Virus record (IMG/VR): IMGVR_UViG_3300020439_001565
Location: 1-50,519 of that record
Length of the DNA stretch: 50,519 nt
Source: a virus
Reading direction: 5' to 3' (one strand)
In this document: piece by piece, positions 16,035 to 23,641 of the stretch
Layout: each line of letters opens with the position of its first letter
Position numbering within the stretch: position 1 is the first letter of the stretch
The notes under the pieces: model-generated
Database searches by the model: none
Told to the model about the DNA's origin: nothing
The model's input: the letters and a program-made list of their open reading frames with translations, nothing else
Translations under genes and position numbers: made by a program

Positions 16035-18421
16035 ACTTTCCAAATGTTGTCACAGTAATCTTGAATCGATCTATCGGATGAGAAGAATCCAGATCTAGCA
16101 ATGTTCATCAGAGATCTACGATTCCATTCCTCTCTATTACCCCAGGTGTTATCTACAACGTTCTGGGCACGGCAATAATCTGCAAAGTCTGCACAGACAC
16201 AGAATGGATCACTCTGCATCAGATTATCAATGATAGAAACAAATGCGTTCTTATCACCATTAGAGAAGTGACCAGACTTGATTAATTCAATGGCCTCGAA
16301 CAATCCTGAACTCATGTGTTCTTTAGGATCATAACCATTCTTCCATAGATCACCGATCTCTTCTTCAGTATTACCAAAGAGGAAGAAGTTCTCTTCACCT
16401 ACCAAGTCACGAATCTCTACGTTTGCACCATCGAGTGTACCAATAGTCAAAGCACCATTCATCTGGAACTTCATATTACCAGTACCAGATGCTTCCTTAC
16501 CTGCAGTTGAGATCTGTTCAGAGAGGTCTGCAGCAGGATAAACTTTCTCACCCAACTTCACACTATAGTTAGGTAAGAATACAACACGCAACTTTCCATC
16601 CATATCGGGATCTGAGTTGACCGTCTCCGCAAGATTACAAATGAAACGAATAATCTCCTTCGCCATATAGTAACCAGGTGCGGCTTTACCACCAAAGATT
16701 ACTGTACGTGGAACAACATAATCGTCTTTATGATTTTTGATATACAAATACCGAGACACAATCCATAGAGCAAGGAGATGCTGTCGTTTGTATTCATGAA
16801 TCCTCTTTACTTGTACATCAAACATACTTGACGGATCAACAGAGATGCCAAGTGTCTTCTGTATGTATTGTGCAAGTTTATGTTTACCGATTAGTTTTGT
16901 CGCACCAATCTTCTCAAGAACAATAGGATCATCAGCAAACTTCTCCAGATCCCCTAGACGAGTCATGTCAGTAACCCATCCATCGCCAACATAATCGGTG
17001 AGAACTTCTGCAAGTGCAGGGTTAGAATCTGCCAACCAACGGCGTGGTGTCACACCATTAGTCACATTGGTAAACTTATGAGGCCAAAGATCATAGAACT
17101 CGGGCATCAGATTCTTAGTGATAAGATCTGAGTGAAGTGCAGCAACACCATTGACATGATGAGATCCTACTGTTGCAAGATGGGCCATGCGAACAGATCT
17201 ATTACCTGTTTCATCAATGATAGAAAGTTTACGGAGAGTTTCCTCGTCTCCTGGATAATGCATTCTAACAATCTGAAGGAATCTAGAGTTGATTTCATAG
17301 ATGATCTCTAGATGTCTGGGTAAAAGTTTTTCAAACAGACTTACACTCCACTTCTCCAGTGCCTCTGGGAGTAGTGTGTGGTTAGTATATGCAATCGACT
17401 TACTTGTAATATCCCATGCAAGATCCCACTCCATGTGGTGATCATCCATAAGAAGTCTCATCAGTTCTGCAACCGCAACTGATGGATGAGTGTCATTCAA
17501 CTGAACTTGATAATAGTTGTAGAACTCTTCGAGAGGTAGATTACGTTCTTTGAGACTTCTAATCATATCTTGAAGAGAGGCACTAACAAAGAAGAACTGT
17601 TGTTTCAGTCTAAGTTCTTTACCCTGATCAGTACCATCATTAGGATACAGAACCTTAGAGATAGTCTCTGTGGTTACACTATTCTCTACTGATCCCAGAT
17701 AGTCTCCCTGGTTGAATGCTTTGAAGTCAAACACATCAATCGCGTCTGCTCTCCAGAGTCTGATCTTAGCACAACTATCTACTTTATATCCTGCTTGCAG
17801 AACATCATAAGGAACTGCAACTACATGGTGTTGAGGTGCCCAACGAACTCTATGATCACCATCATCGAACTCATAGTGTTCCACCTTTCCACCGAATCCA
17901 ACCATAACAGATTCATCTGGATAACAAACTTCCCATGGCCAATCTCCATGTAACCAATTATCGGTAACTTCTACCTGTTGGTTGTCTCGGATTGTTTGTT
18001 TGAAAATACCGTACTTATATCTAATACCATATCCAGTGGCAGGAACTCTCAGAGTTGCCATGGATTCCATGTAACATGCAGCAAGTCTACCCAGACCACC
18101 ATTTCCAAGTCCAGGTTCTTCAGACAATTCTAGAATCTCATCCAGATCATATCCAAATTGACCAACTGCTGCAGCAGCTTCTTTGCGAATATCCAAATTG
18201 AGTAGATTGTTACTCAACTGCGGTCCAATAAGGAACTCTGCAGACAGATATGCAACTTCCTTTCTGTGTGATTTTTCAACTAAATGATTATCAATCATTC
18301 GATCTCTAACAGCATAACAAAGTGCCATGTAGACATCGTGTGCAGAGGCAGACTCAGGACGTTTTCCCAGTGTATACAGAAGACGTTCCTTTACTCCATC
18401 CGTAATTGTGTTGGTTAACAT
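16031..18421 (-). CDS. glgP: Glycogen phosphorylase
   Basis: A 796-residue alpha-glucan phosphorylase, which releases glucose-1-phosphate from glycogen using phosphate. Full-length homology to bacterial GlgP is visible: LYTLGKRPESASAHDVY, YLSAEFLIGPQLSNNLLNL, EEPGLGNGGLGRLAACY, TNHTLLPEALEKW, FDVQVKRIHEYKRQ, FGGKAAPGY and the signature EASGTGNMKFQMNGAL with the pyridoxal-phosphate lysine at residue 651. The start at 18421 matches family N-termini; an upstream in-frame ATG at 18472 would read through the terminator hairpin. It overlaps the GT8 gene by 4 nt, so it belongs to the phage operon and is not a contaminant. It appears intact. Probably an auxiliary gene feeding the pentose phosphate pathway or nucleotide synthesis. 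Confidence 0.95.
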   Translation of the reverse strand: MLTNTITDGVKERLLYTLGKRPESASAHDVYMALCYAVRDRMIDNHLVEKSHRKEVAYLSAEFLIGPQLSNNLLNLDIRKEAAAAVGQFGYDLDEILELSEEPGLGNGGLGRLAACYMESMATLRVPATGYGIRYKYGIFKQTIRDNQQVEVTDNWLHGDWPWEVCYPDESVMVGFGGKVEHYEFDDGDHRVRWAPQHHVVAVPYDVLQAGYKVDSCAKIRLWRADAIDVFDFKAFNQGDYLGSVENSVTTETISKVLYPNDGTDQGKELRLKQQFFFVSASLQDMIRSLKERNLPLEEFYNYYQVQLNDTHPSVAVAELMRLLMDDHHMEWDLAWDITSKSIAYTNHTLLPEALEKWSVSLFEKLLPRHLEIIYEINSRFLQIVRMHYPGDEETLRKLSIIDETGNRSVRMAHLATVGSHHVNGVAALHSDLITKNLMPEFYDLWPHKFTNVTNGVTPRRWLADSNPALAEVLTDYVGDGWVTDMTRLGDLEKFADDPIVLEKIGATKLIGKHKLAQYIQKTLGISVDPSSMFDVQVKRIHEYKRQHLLALWIVSRYLYIKNHKDDYVVPRTVIFGGKAAPGYYMAKEIIRFICNLAETVNSDPDMDGKLRVVFLPNYSVKLGEKVYPAADLSEQISTAGKEASGTGNMKFQMNGALTIGTLDGANVEIRDLVGEENFFLFGNTEEEIGDLWKNGYDPKEHMSSGLFEAIELIKSGHFSNGDKNAFVSIIDNLMQSDPFCVCADFADYCRAQNVVDNTWGNREEWNRRSLMNIARSGFFSSDRSIQDYCDNIWKV

Positions 18422-18432
18422 AATAATCCCAT

Positions 18433-18457
18433 AAAAAATGAGGAGGTTTCCCTCCTC
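18433..18457 (-). terminator. Rho-independent terminator before glgP
   Basis: Minus strand: 7-bp GC stem GAGGAGG/CCTCCTC with a GAAA loop, followed by a T-run ending 12 nt before the glgP ATG. It follows the stop (18462) of the small hli operon. The stem also contains a GGAGG sequence. Confidence 0.8.
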
Positions 18458-18458
18458 G

Positions 18459-18465
18459 TATTTAG
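18459..18465 (-). promoter_or_regulatory. CTAAATA box upstream of glgP
   Basis: Minus-strand CTAAATA lies 37 nt before ATG 18421. Its TAA is also the stop codon of the 48-residue upstream gene. If active, transcription would start next to or in the terminator hairpin, giving glgP mRNA a 5' hairpin and its own late supply. Confidence 0.35.
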
Positions 18466-18608
18466 ATACCATCTAGGACAGGTGACATCAGACCACTGTC
18501 AGGGCCTCCATCATCGTCATCATTTCCTGACGCGAATGCGGCAACTAGTACCCATCCACTCAGAAAAGAAAGACTAAAAACTAAGATATTTCCTACTATG
18601 TCACTCAT
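18462..18608 (-). CDS. 48-residue membrane protein of hli operon
   Basis: Reads MSDIVGNILVFSLSFLSGWV onwards: one hydrophobic segment (LVFSLSFLSGWVLVAAFA), an acidic GNDDDDGGPD stretch, then a short tail. Last gene of the hli operon, overlapping the previous gene as ATGAGTGA. Probably a thylakoid-associated small protein; identity not recognised. Confidence 0.75.
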   Translation of the reverse strand: MSDIVGNILVFSLSFLSGWVLVAAFASGNDDDDGGPDSGLMSPVLDGI

Positions 18609-18681
18609 CACCACTCTGCGAAATCATTGCTCCCACACCGAATGTCAAAAACATTACTACTGCGAGATATCCCATCACCAT
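18601..18681 (-). CDS. 26-residue single-helix membrane peptide
   Basis: Reads MVMGYLAVVMFLTFGVGAM then ISQSGDE: almost entirely one membrane helix. Start at 18681 (or 18675, MGYLAV) overlaps the hli stop by 7 nt, and the stop overlaps the next start. Small size and position suggest a photosystem-type small subunit, but no family is recognised. Confidence 0.6.
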   Translation of the reverse strand: MVMGYLAVVMFLTFGVGAMISQSGDE

Positions 18682-18782
18682 ACACCAGGAATGATTTGTC
18701 CTGTTGCTGCATAAGATCCCATTGCTGCGACTACACCGATCATTGCGGCCCAACCGTTGATGCGTTCTGCTCTTTCAGTCAT
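18675..18782 (-). CDS. hli: High-light-inducible protein, short form
   Basis: A 35-residue Hli/Scp protein (single-helix chlorophyll-binding stress protein acting at photosystem II in thylakoids). The motif is AERINGWAAMIGVVAAMGSY, matching the ExxNGxxAMxG signature with a Trp replacing the usual Arg after NG. A usable ribosome site (GGAG, about 9 nt upstream) precedes it, and it overlaps both neighbours. Shorter than the second hli gene at 19164, with almost no N-terminal tail. Confidence 0.9.
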   Translation of the reverse strand: MTERAERINGWAAMIGVVAAMGSYAATGQIIPGVW

Positions 18783-18927
18783 TGTTTTTCTCCAAAGTTT
18801 TGTTAAAGATTACGACTCTACCGTTTTCGTGAGTGAAAATAAGTTCATCATCGTGCCCCCAGCAGAGTTCCTCGTATAGGGCATTGAGTCTTCGCATGTC
18901 TTCCCACAGTGCGTTCTCATTGGTCAT
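18775..18927 (-). CDS. 50-residue conserved-type phage protein, unknown
   Basis: Reads MTNENALWEDMRRLNALYEE onwards, ending NKTLEKNND. Soluble, acidic, with an amphipathic N-terminal helix and a beta segment (ELIFTHENGRVVIF). Its stop overlaps the short hli start (ATGACTGA). The gene has no known catalytic motif. Confidence 0.75.
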   Translation of the reverse strand: MTNENALWEDMRRLNALYEELCWGHDDELIFTHENGRVVIFNKTLEKNND

Positions 18928-18942
18928 GGTATTAAATCTTTT

Positions 18943-19164
18943 TCAACTATCTAGTTGAAGAAAAAACTTAGTGTTGTCACTTGGTGTGTTTTCGTAGATA
19001 GAAGAATCACCATATGTTTTGTGGTCTTTGTATCCAACCATTCGACCCTTAGTATTTTGAAGGGCGGGTTGGAATACAATAAAGAAAAATACTCCTGGGG
19101 CACCAATCAGAAGGGCACCACCAATAACATAATAAGTCAGAATTTCAAGAAGAGAGTTTTCCAT
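18943..19164 (-). CDS. 73-residue membrane protein next to hli
   Basis: One transmembrane segment near the N-terminus (YYVIGGALLIGAPGVFFFIV), then a polar tail with KGRMVGYKDHKTYGDSSIYE. The start overlaps the hli stop as TGATG, so translation is coupled. Probably inserted in the thylakoid membrane; not matched to a named photosystem subunit. Confidence 0.7.
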   Translation of the reverse strand: MENSLLEILTYYVIGGALLIGAPGVFFFIVFQPALQNTKGRMVGYKDHKTYGDSSIYENTPSDNTKFFLQLDS

Positions 19165-19382
19165 CAGATACCAAACATTCCAAAGAAGAACAGACTACCA
19201 GTGGTAGCATAAGAAATAACAGCGGCTGCAAATCCCAACATGGCTGTACGACCATTCAGTTTTTCTGCACGTTCTGCGTAGGTCTCATAACCATAGCGTT
19301 CTGCTGCGGTTTGATCTACATACATGCGGGGTTCGCGGGCAAATAGATTTTGTTGTCCACGCTCATTAGTAGTAACAGTCAT
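19164..19382 (-). CDS. hli: High-light-inducible protein, long form
   Basis: A 72-residue Hli protein with a 35-residue polar N-terminal tail and the chlorophyll-binding helix AERAEKLNGRTAMLGFAAAV, complete with the canonical ExxNGRxAMLG. It protects photosystem II against photodamage during infection. First gene of the operon, with a consensus host-type promoter 25 nt upstream. Confidence 0.95.
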   Translation of the reverse strand: MTVTTNERGQQNLFAREPRMYVDQTAAERYGYETYAERAEKLNGRTAMLGFAAAVISYATTGSLFFFGMFGI

Positions 19383-19407
19383 TTGCTTTGTAAAGATTTA
19401 CAACATA

Positions 19408-19437
19408 ATTATATAGTAATGTAACAATCTTTGTCAA
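19408..19437 (-). promoter_or_regulatory. Host-type sigma70 promoter of the hli operon
   Basis: Minus strand TTGACA (19437-19432), 18-bp spacer, TATAAT (19413-19408): consensus in both hexamers, so expression soon after infection is likely. The TGA stop (19436-19434) of the preceding glycosyltransferase gene is embedded in the -35 box. Confidence 0.85.
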
Positions 19438-20225
19438 GCGTCTTTTTTAGGGCCTTCTGACGTTCGTCCTAGGTATGGATCATATTCCATGAGTCGATCC
19501 AATTCTAAGGTAGATCCCTGGGTTTCCCAGAGCTCTCGCAAACCGTCATGTGATCCTCTATGGAAAATCTCAATATGTTCAGGATGGATTGAGGACCCCA
19601 GTTCAATCTTGTAGAGAAATATGGGCAAGGCGAATGTATTACCAGAGTTATAGATCAGATCATCTGCAACAGCACGTGGCTTGATCTTATAGTCTAGTTT
19701 ATACTTTTCCCCCCGACAATGGAGGCGAACCACCTTTTCCGCATGGTGACGTGTAATAACATAACACGCTGTAGAGAAATCGTTTACGAATCTCCTGTGT
19801 AGATTGACATGAAGTGTACCAGGACAGATCACTGCCAACTGAACAACATCATAGTCATAGGGGAATCTTGCATAGAGTTGATTCCAAGTAAAACTCCAGA
19901 ACTTGGCGATGTTAATGTCAACATCATCTTCCATCACCACACAATAGGGTGCATCAGATGTTTCCAGAAAGTGCTTAAGGAGTTTAAGGTGAGAGGTTAC
20001 ACATCCAATCTCACCAGAACTCATGTTCTCAGGATACCTTCCATGAAGAATATCACTCAGATCATCATCTCTACCATCATAGGCAGAGATTCTTTCATAG
20101 TTTGTGATCTCCCAGTGTGCAAACATGTCTTCCATGTACTGTCTGCGTTCTGGTTGCCCATCTAAGTTGATGTAATAGATGGGTCCCATACCTTTAAGTG
20201 TAGCTACGGACTTGTTCTTATCCAT
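19434..20225 (-). CDS. Glycosyltransferase family 25 (LPS type)
   Basis: About 263 residues; the start ATG 20225 overlaps the upstream stop as TGATG. GT25 motifs: YYINLDGQPERRQYMEDMF, then ISAYDGRDDD, SSGEIGCVTSHLKLLKHFL and CVVMEDDVDI with the acidic metal-binding motif. GT25 enzymes add hexose to lipopolysaccharide or collagen-like acceptors. Last gene of the glycan operon; its stop codon forms part of the next promoter. Cytoplasmic, no membrane segment seen. Confidence 0.85.
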   Translation of the reverse strand: MDKNKSVATLKGMGPIYYINLDGQPERRQYMEDMFAHWEITNYERISAYDGRDDDLSDILHGRYPENMSSGEIGCVTSHLKLLKHFLETSDAPYCVVMEDDVDINIAKFWSFTWNQLYARFPYDYDVVQLAVICPGTLHVNLHRRFVNDFSTACYVITRHHAEKVVRLHCRGEKYKLDYKIKPRAVADDLIYNSGNTFALPIFLYKIELGSSIHPEHIEIFHRGSHDGLRELWETQGSTLELDRLMEYDPYLGRTSEGPKKDA

Positions 20226-21079
20226 CAAATAACTTCCCAACCTTCGCAATACAAATCTTTAGTGTCCTTATCAGCGTAGTCAGGACCAAACCAGTTCTTA
20301 GGTGCAATGACTTTACCAGCACCATTCTGCAACCATGCACCCCACCAAGATAGAGTAGAGTTTGCAATGATCGCACCCTTACAATTCGCCATCAAACAGA
20401 GGTCAATATAAGGAGTGTAAGATCCATCAGGATACTTCTCTTCAGGTGTAGAAACAAAGAAACGATCGGGTTTGAATAGTTCCTGTTCCATAACCCACTC
20501 AGGAGAGTCTGAGACAACGACAACCTCTTGATCGTCTGGGAATTGTTTCAGTGCCTCTTCATAGTACTCAAGGGACTGTGGCGGGTGCATAGAAGAACAC
20601 TGGGTATAAGACCACTTAAATCCACGAGCATCGACAAGGTTAGGATCACCACGACGTACATGCAGGAAGATAGGATCTTTCAGATCACTAAGGAATCCTT
20701 GAATAGGAACCGTCAGATCTTCATGGAAAGTAAAGTCCTTACGAATCTCATCCCGAATATGTGCAAAATACTTTTCAGTCTGGAAGAATCCATACAAAGA
20801 AACATCATTAGGACATAGTTGCATCAGTTCCTCATCAAAATGGAACTGTTTTTCCATAACTACTGGAGCATGTCCACGATCAAGAATGTATTGATTACTG
20901 GGAGTAACACTCTCCATAGTAAAACAATTAGCAAGACTGTAGTTATCAATCCTAGGAGTTGTAAAAGGCGGAATACACCATTCATACCCCTTTGCAGCTG
21001 CAAGTCCTCGCGTTGCTGCATATTGGAACATCTGGTTTCCTAGACGACCCATGTTCCCGAGTTCATTAATTGCTAGCAT
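20225..21079 (-). CDS. Glycosyltransferase family 11 (fucosyltransferase-type), copy 1
   Basis: A 284-residue GT11, typically an alpha-1,2-fucosyltransferase using GDP-L-fucose. Motifs: MGRLGNQMFQYAATRGLA, FLHVRRGDPNL (intact HxRRxD donor-binding motif), EEALKQFPDD and IIANSTLSWWGAWLQ. First of three tandem-type copies (with 21885 and 22781). This copy keeps the canonical catalytic and donor-site residues. It may also take GDP-L-galactose, given the epimerase in the same operon (inference). Confidence 0.9.
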   Translation of the reverse strand: MLAINELGNMGRLGNQMFQYAATRGLAAAKGYEWCIPPFTTPRIDNYSLANCFTMESVTPSNQYILDRGHAPVVMEKQFHFDEELMQLCPNDVSLYGFFQTEKYFAHIRDEIRKDFTFHEDLTVPIQGFLSDLKDPIFLHVRRGDPNLVDARGFKWSYTQCSSMHPPQSLEYYEEALKQFPDDQEVVVVSDSPEWVMEQELFKPDRFFVSTPEEKYPDGSYTPYIDLCLMANCKGAIIANSTLSWWGAWLQNGAGKVIAPKNWFGPDYADKDTKDLYCEGWEVI

Positions 21080-21888
21080 GACAGTTCTTCTAACCTCTTT
21101 GCGTTGTAATCTTGTTTTTGATAGTACTCAATAAGTTTATCGGCATCCCACGTTCTAATATCTTGCCATAGATTGTGGTTATCCATGAACTTGGGATTGT
21201 GGTAGTGTGAATTGAATGTTCTACCATGTTCAAAGTGATAAATGTCACCAAGAACTCTACCCACCTTTCGACCAAAACTATTCAGACGGAAGTAGAACTC
21301 ACAGTCTTCTGCACCCCATGAAATGAAGTTTTCATTCCACATACCAACTTCAATCTCAGTATCTCTTTTGATCATTTGACCCCAACCAATCGATGAAGCA
21401 ACTCTAAATTTACCTTCATCTAGTGTATTGAAATCAAAATCAGAATCCAAGAACTGACTAAAAATTGATTCGGAATAGTTTACAGCCCACTGATAAACTC
21501 CACAACCAAAAGGATAGACTGCATCAGACTGTCCGTTTTTAATTGCAGAGTATGCAAGTTCATAACTTTCCTTAGGAAGAACTACATCCACATCATGATT
21601 ATAAACGATAGGAGTATCAGAAGCAACCAGAAGATCGTTCAAGATACGAGTCTTATGGAAAAACTTTTCATCACTCTCCTCAAAAATATGAGTCAGTTGA
21701 TTTGTATTTACATATTTTTGAATGATGGGTAGGGCACGGAACTTGAAGTGTGACCTGGTATCTACTTCTTTCAGAATTACTTTTGCTTCTGGAAAGTTCT
21801 TGAGAAGATATGTCGTAGATGTAATTACATTCTTGAGTCGATCTTCAGACTCAATGCGACATGGTAATAGGAATGTTAAATCTTTCAT
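21073..21888 (-). CDS. GT2/GT7-like glycosyltransferase
   Basis: About 271 residues, start 21888 at ATGA overlap. N-terminal MKDLTFLLPCRIESEDRL, then VYNHDVDVVLP (DxD-type metal site) and NENFISWGAEDCEFYFRL, the WGxEDxE motif of GT7/galactosyltransferase C-terminal domains, also seen in chondroitin-type polymerases. Likely adds a hexosamine or galactose. Interrupts two GT11 genes. Soluble. Confidence 0.8.
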   Translation of the reverse strand: MKDLTFLLPCRIESEDRLKNVITSTTYLLKNFPEAKVILKEVDTRSHFKFRALPIIQKYVNTNQLTHIFEESDEKFFHKTRILNDLLVASDTPIVYNHDVDVVLPKESYELAYSAIKNGQSDAVYPFGCGVYQWAVNYSESIFSQFLDSDFDFNTLDEGKFRVASSIGWGQMIKRDTEIEVGMWNENFISWGAEDCEFYFRLNSFGRKVGRVLGDIYHFEHGRTFNSHYHNPKFMDNHNLWQDIRTWDADKLIEYYQKQDYNAKRLEELSC

Positions 21889-22781
21889 TGTTCTGGAGTA
21901 ACTGGAGATGGATCGTTGTGGAGTTTGACCCATCGATCTGGAATCATATCCTTCATGTTGTAGTGGTCATATGCAGGTCCAAACCAGGGATCAGGTACAA
22001 CTACCTTTCCCGTGTCACCTTGCAACCATGCACCCCACCAGGATAGGGAAGAGTTGGCGATGATAGCACCACCACAGAGACTCATCAAACAGAGGTCAAC
22101 ATAAGGAACAGATGCACCATCACCAAAGACCTCATAAGATGAATCGGAAAATTGGAATCGATCTCCCTGAAGATAAGGTTGTTTCTTACACCAATCGATT
22201 ACGTCGGAGACGACGATGACTGTTTTGTCTTCTGGGAACTCTTCAAGGGCCCGTACATAATAGTCAGCTTTACAGAGTGGGTGATACTCTTGCACCATCT
22301 GGTAAGACCACTTTTCCCCTCTGCGCCCAGTAAGATTTGGATTACCTCTACGAACATGCAAAAAGATGCACTGGTCACGTCCACCAAGAGAATCAATAAA
22401 CTCTTGACACGGTTCCAGATACGCCTTTTTAAAAGTGAAATCCTCACGGATAGACTCGGTGATGGTTTCAAAATACCTCTCGGTTTGGAAATTACCAGAG
22501 AAATTGGTATTGTCCTCGCAGCGGTCATAGATTTCTTCATTGAAGTGCATGTCCCTATATTCTACAGTTTTGTAGAAAGGTTCTCCAGTGTTCTTATTTA
22601 GATCACAGTTACTTAGCTCAAATGCATCAAACAGACCATAGTTATCAAGTCTATCTGCATTTGGACCAGGAATCATCCAATCAAATCCACGGTTTGCGGC
22701 GACACCACGCACAAATGCATATTGAAACATCTGGTTACCAAGGCGACCCTCGTTACCAAGTCCTTTAAATGTTACAGCCAT
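21885..22781 (-). CDS. Glycosyltransferase family 11, copy 2
   Basis: A 298-residue GT11 paralogue. N-terminal GRLGNQMFQYAFVRGVAA, C-terminal IIANSSLSWWGAWLQ. The donor motif reads FLHVRRGNPNL, with Asn replacing Asp of the canonical HxRRxD. This may alter activity or donor choice. A TAATG overlap couples it to copy 3. The acceptor cannot be read. Confidence 0.88.
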   Translation of the reverse strand: MAVTFKGLGNEGRLGNQMFQYAFVRGVAANRGFDWMIPGPNADRLDNYGLFDAFELSNCDLNKNTGEPFYKTVEYRDMHFNEEIYDRCEDNTNFSGNFQTERYFETITESIREDFTFKKAYLEPCQEFIDSLGGRDQCIFLHVRRGNPNLTGRRGEKWSYQMVQEYHPLCKADYYVRALEEFPEDKTVIVVSDVIDWCKKQPYLQGDRFQFSDSSYEVFGDGASVPYVDLCLMSLCGGAIIANSSLSWWGAWLQGDTGKVVVPDPWFGPAYDHYNMKDMIPDRWVKLHNDPSPVTPEQ

Positions 22782-23641
22782 TACTTACTCCACTCTTTAA
22801 TAATCCAACGGTCAGGCACAATGTCTGAGGTATCTAGGTGCGTCATGGCAGTACCAAACCATTTCTTAGGATCAGGTGCAACAACCTTACCCGCATCATC
22901 CTGCAACCATGCTCCCCACCAAGAGAATGATGAGTTTGCAATAATAGCACCAGAACAAAGACTCATAAGACAGAGATCAACCTGGGGCAGAAGAGTATTC
23001 TGCATACGTCCAAGACCATCAATAGTCTGGTATTGATAACGATCATTGTTCTCATTGAACATGAATCTATCATTATCAAAGAACGATTGTTTCTTACACC
23101 ACTCAATATCATCTGTAAGAACAAAGCAAGGAGTGTCTTCGGGGAACTCCTTCAGTGCTTCTTCATAATATGTAAGGGGAAGAATGGGGTGGTACTCTTC
23201 CCTCCCAATATTATCGGACTGACGAATATGCAGAAAAATAGGAGGAGAATCCAAACTGTCAATATACTGTTTACAAGGAAGGAAATAATCATCCCTGAAT
23301 GTATAATCAGCCAGGATCTCTTCTCTGATATGGGAGAAGTATTTTTCTGTTTGGAAGTATCCATCTAAACTCACATTATCTGGAAGGACATTGAAGAAGT
23401 CCTCTAAAAAACAATGATCATTTTCTTGTACATAATCACCCCGAATAAATCCAAGGTTTTTTGATGTAACACTAATTAGTTTGAAAGTTTCAAACAAACC
23501 ATAGTTATCCTTATGATCATATTCTTCTGGAGGAATACACCAATCATATCCATTCTTACTTGCAATGCCTCTTAATGATGCATATTGAAACATTTGGTTT
23601 CCCAAACGTCCATTACTTCCGAGTCTGTTGTACCCAATCAT
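22781..23641 (-). CDS. Glycosyltransferase family 11, copy 3
   Basis: A 286-residue GT11 paralogue with NGRLGNQMFQYASLRGIAS and IIANSSFSWWGAWLQ. The donor motif is changed the most: FLHIRQSDNIG, with Gln replacing the second Arg of HxRRxD. It may use another donor or have become specialised or inactive. Overlaps the dehydrogenase stop as ATGA. Diverged enough from the other copies that recent duplication is unlikely. Confidence 0.87.
   Translation of the reverse strand: MIGYNRLGSNGRLGNQMFQYASLRGIASKNGYDWCIPPEEYDHKDNYGLFETFKLISVTSKNLGFIRGDYVQENDHCFLEDFFNVLPDNVSLDGYFQTEKYFSHIREEILADYTFRDDYFLPCKQYIDSLDSPPIFLHIRQSDNIGREEYHPILPLTYYEEALKEFPEDTPCFVLTDDIEWCKKQSFFDNDRFMFNENNDRYQYQTIDGLGRMQNTLLPQVDLCLMSLCSGAIIANSSFSWWGAWLQDDAGKVVAPDPKKWFGTAMTHLDTSDIVPDRWIIKEWSK

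Noticed and set aside
18422-18472. Extended start for glgP at 18472
   Set aside because: It would place the terminator hairpin inside the gene and does not fit GlgP N-termini.
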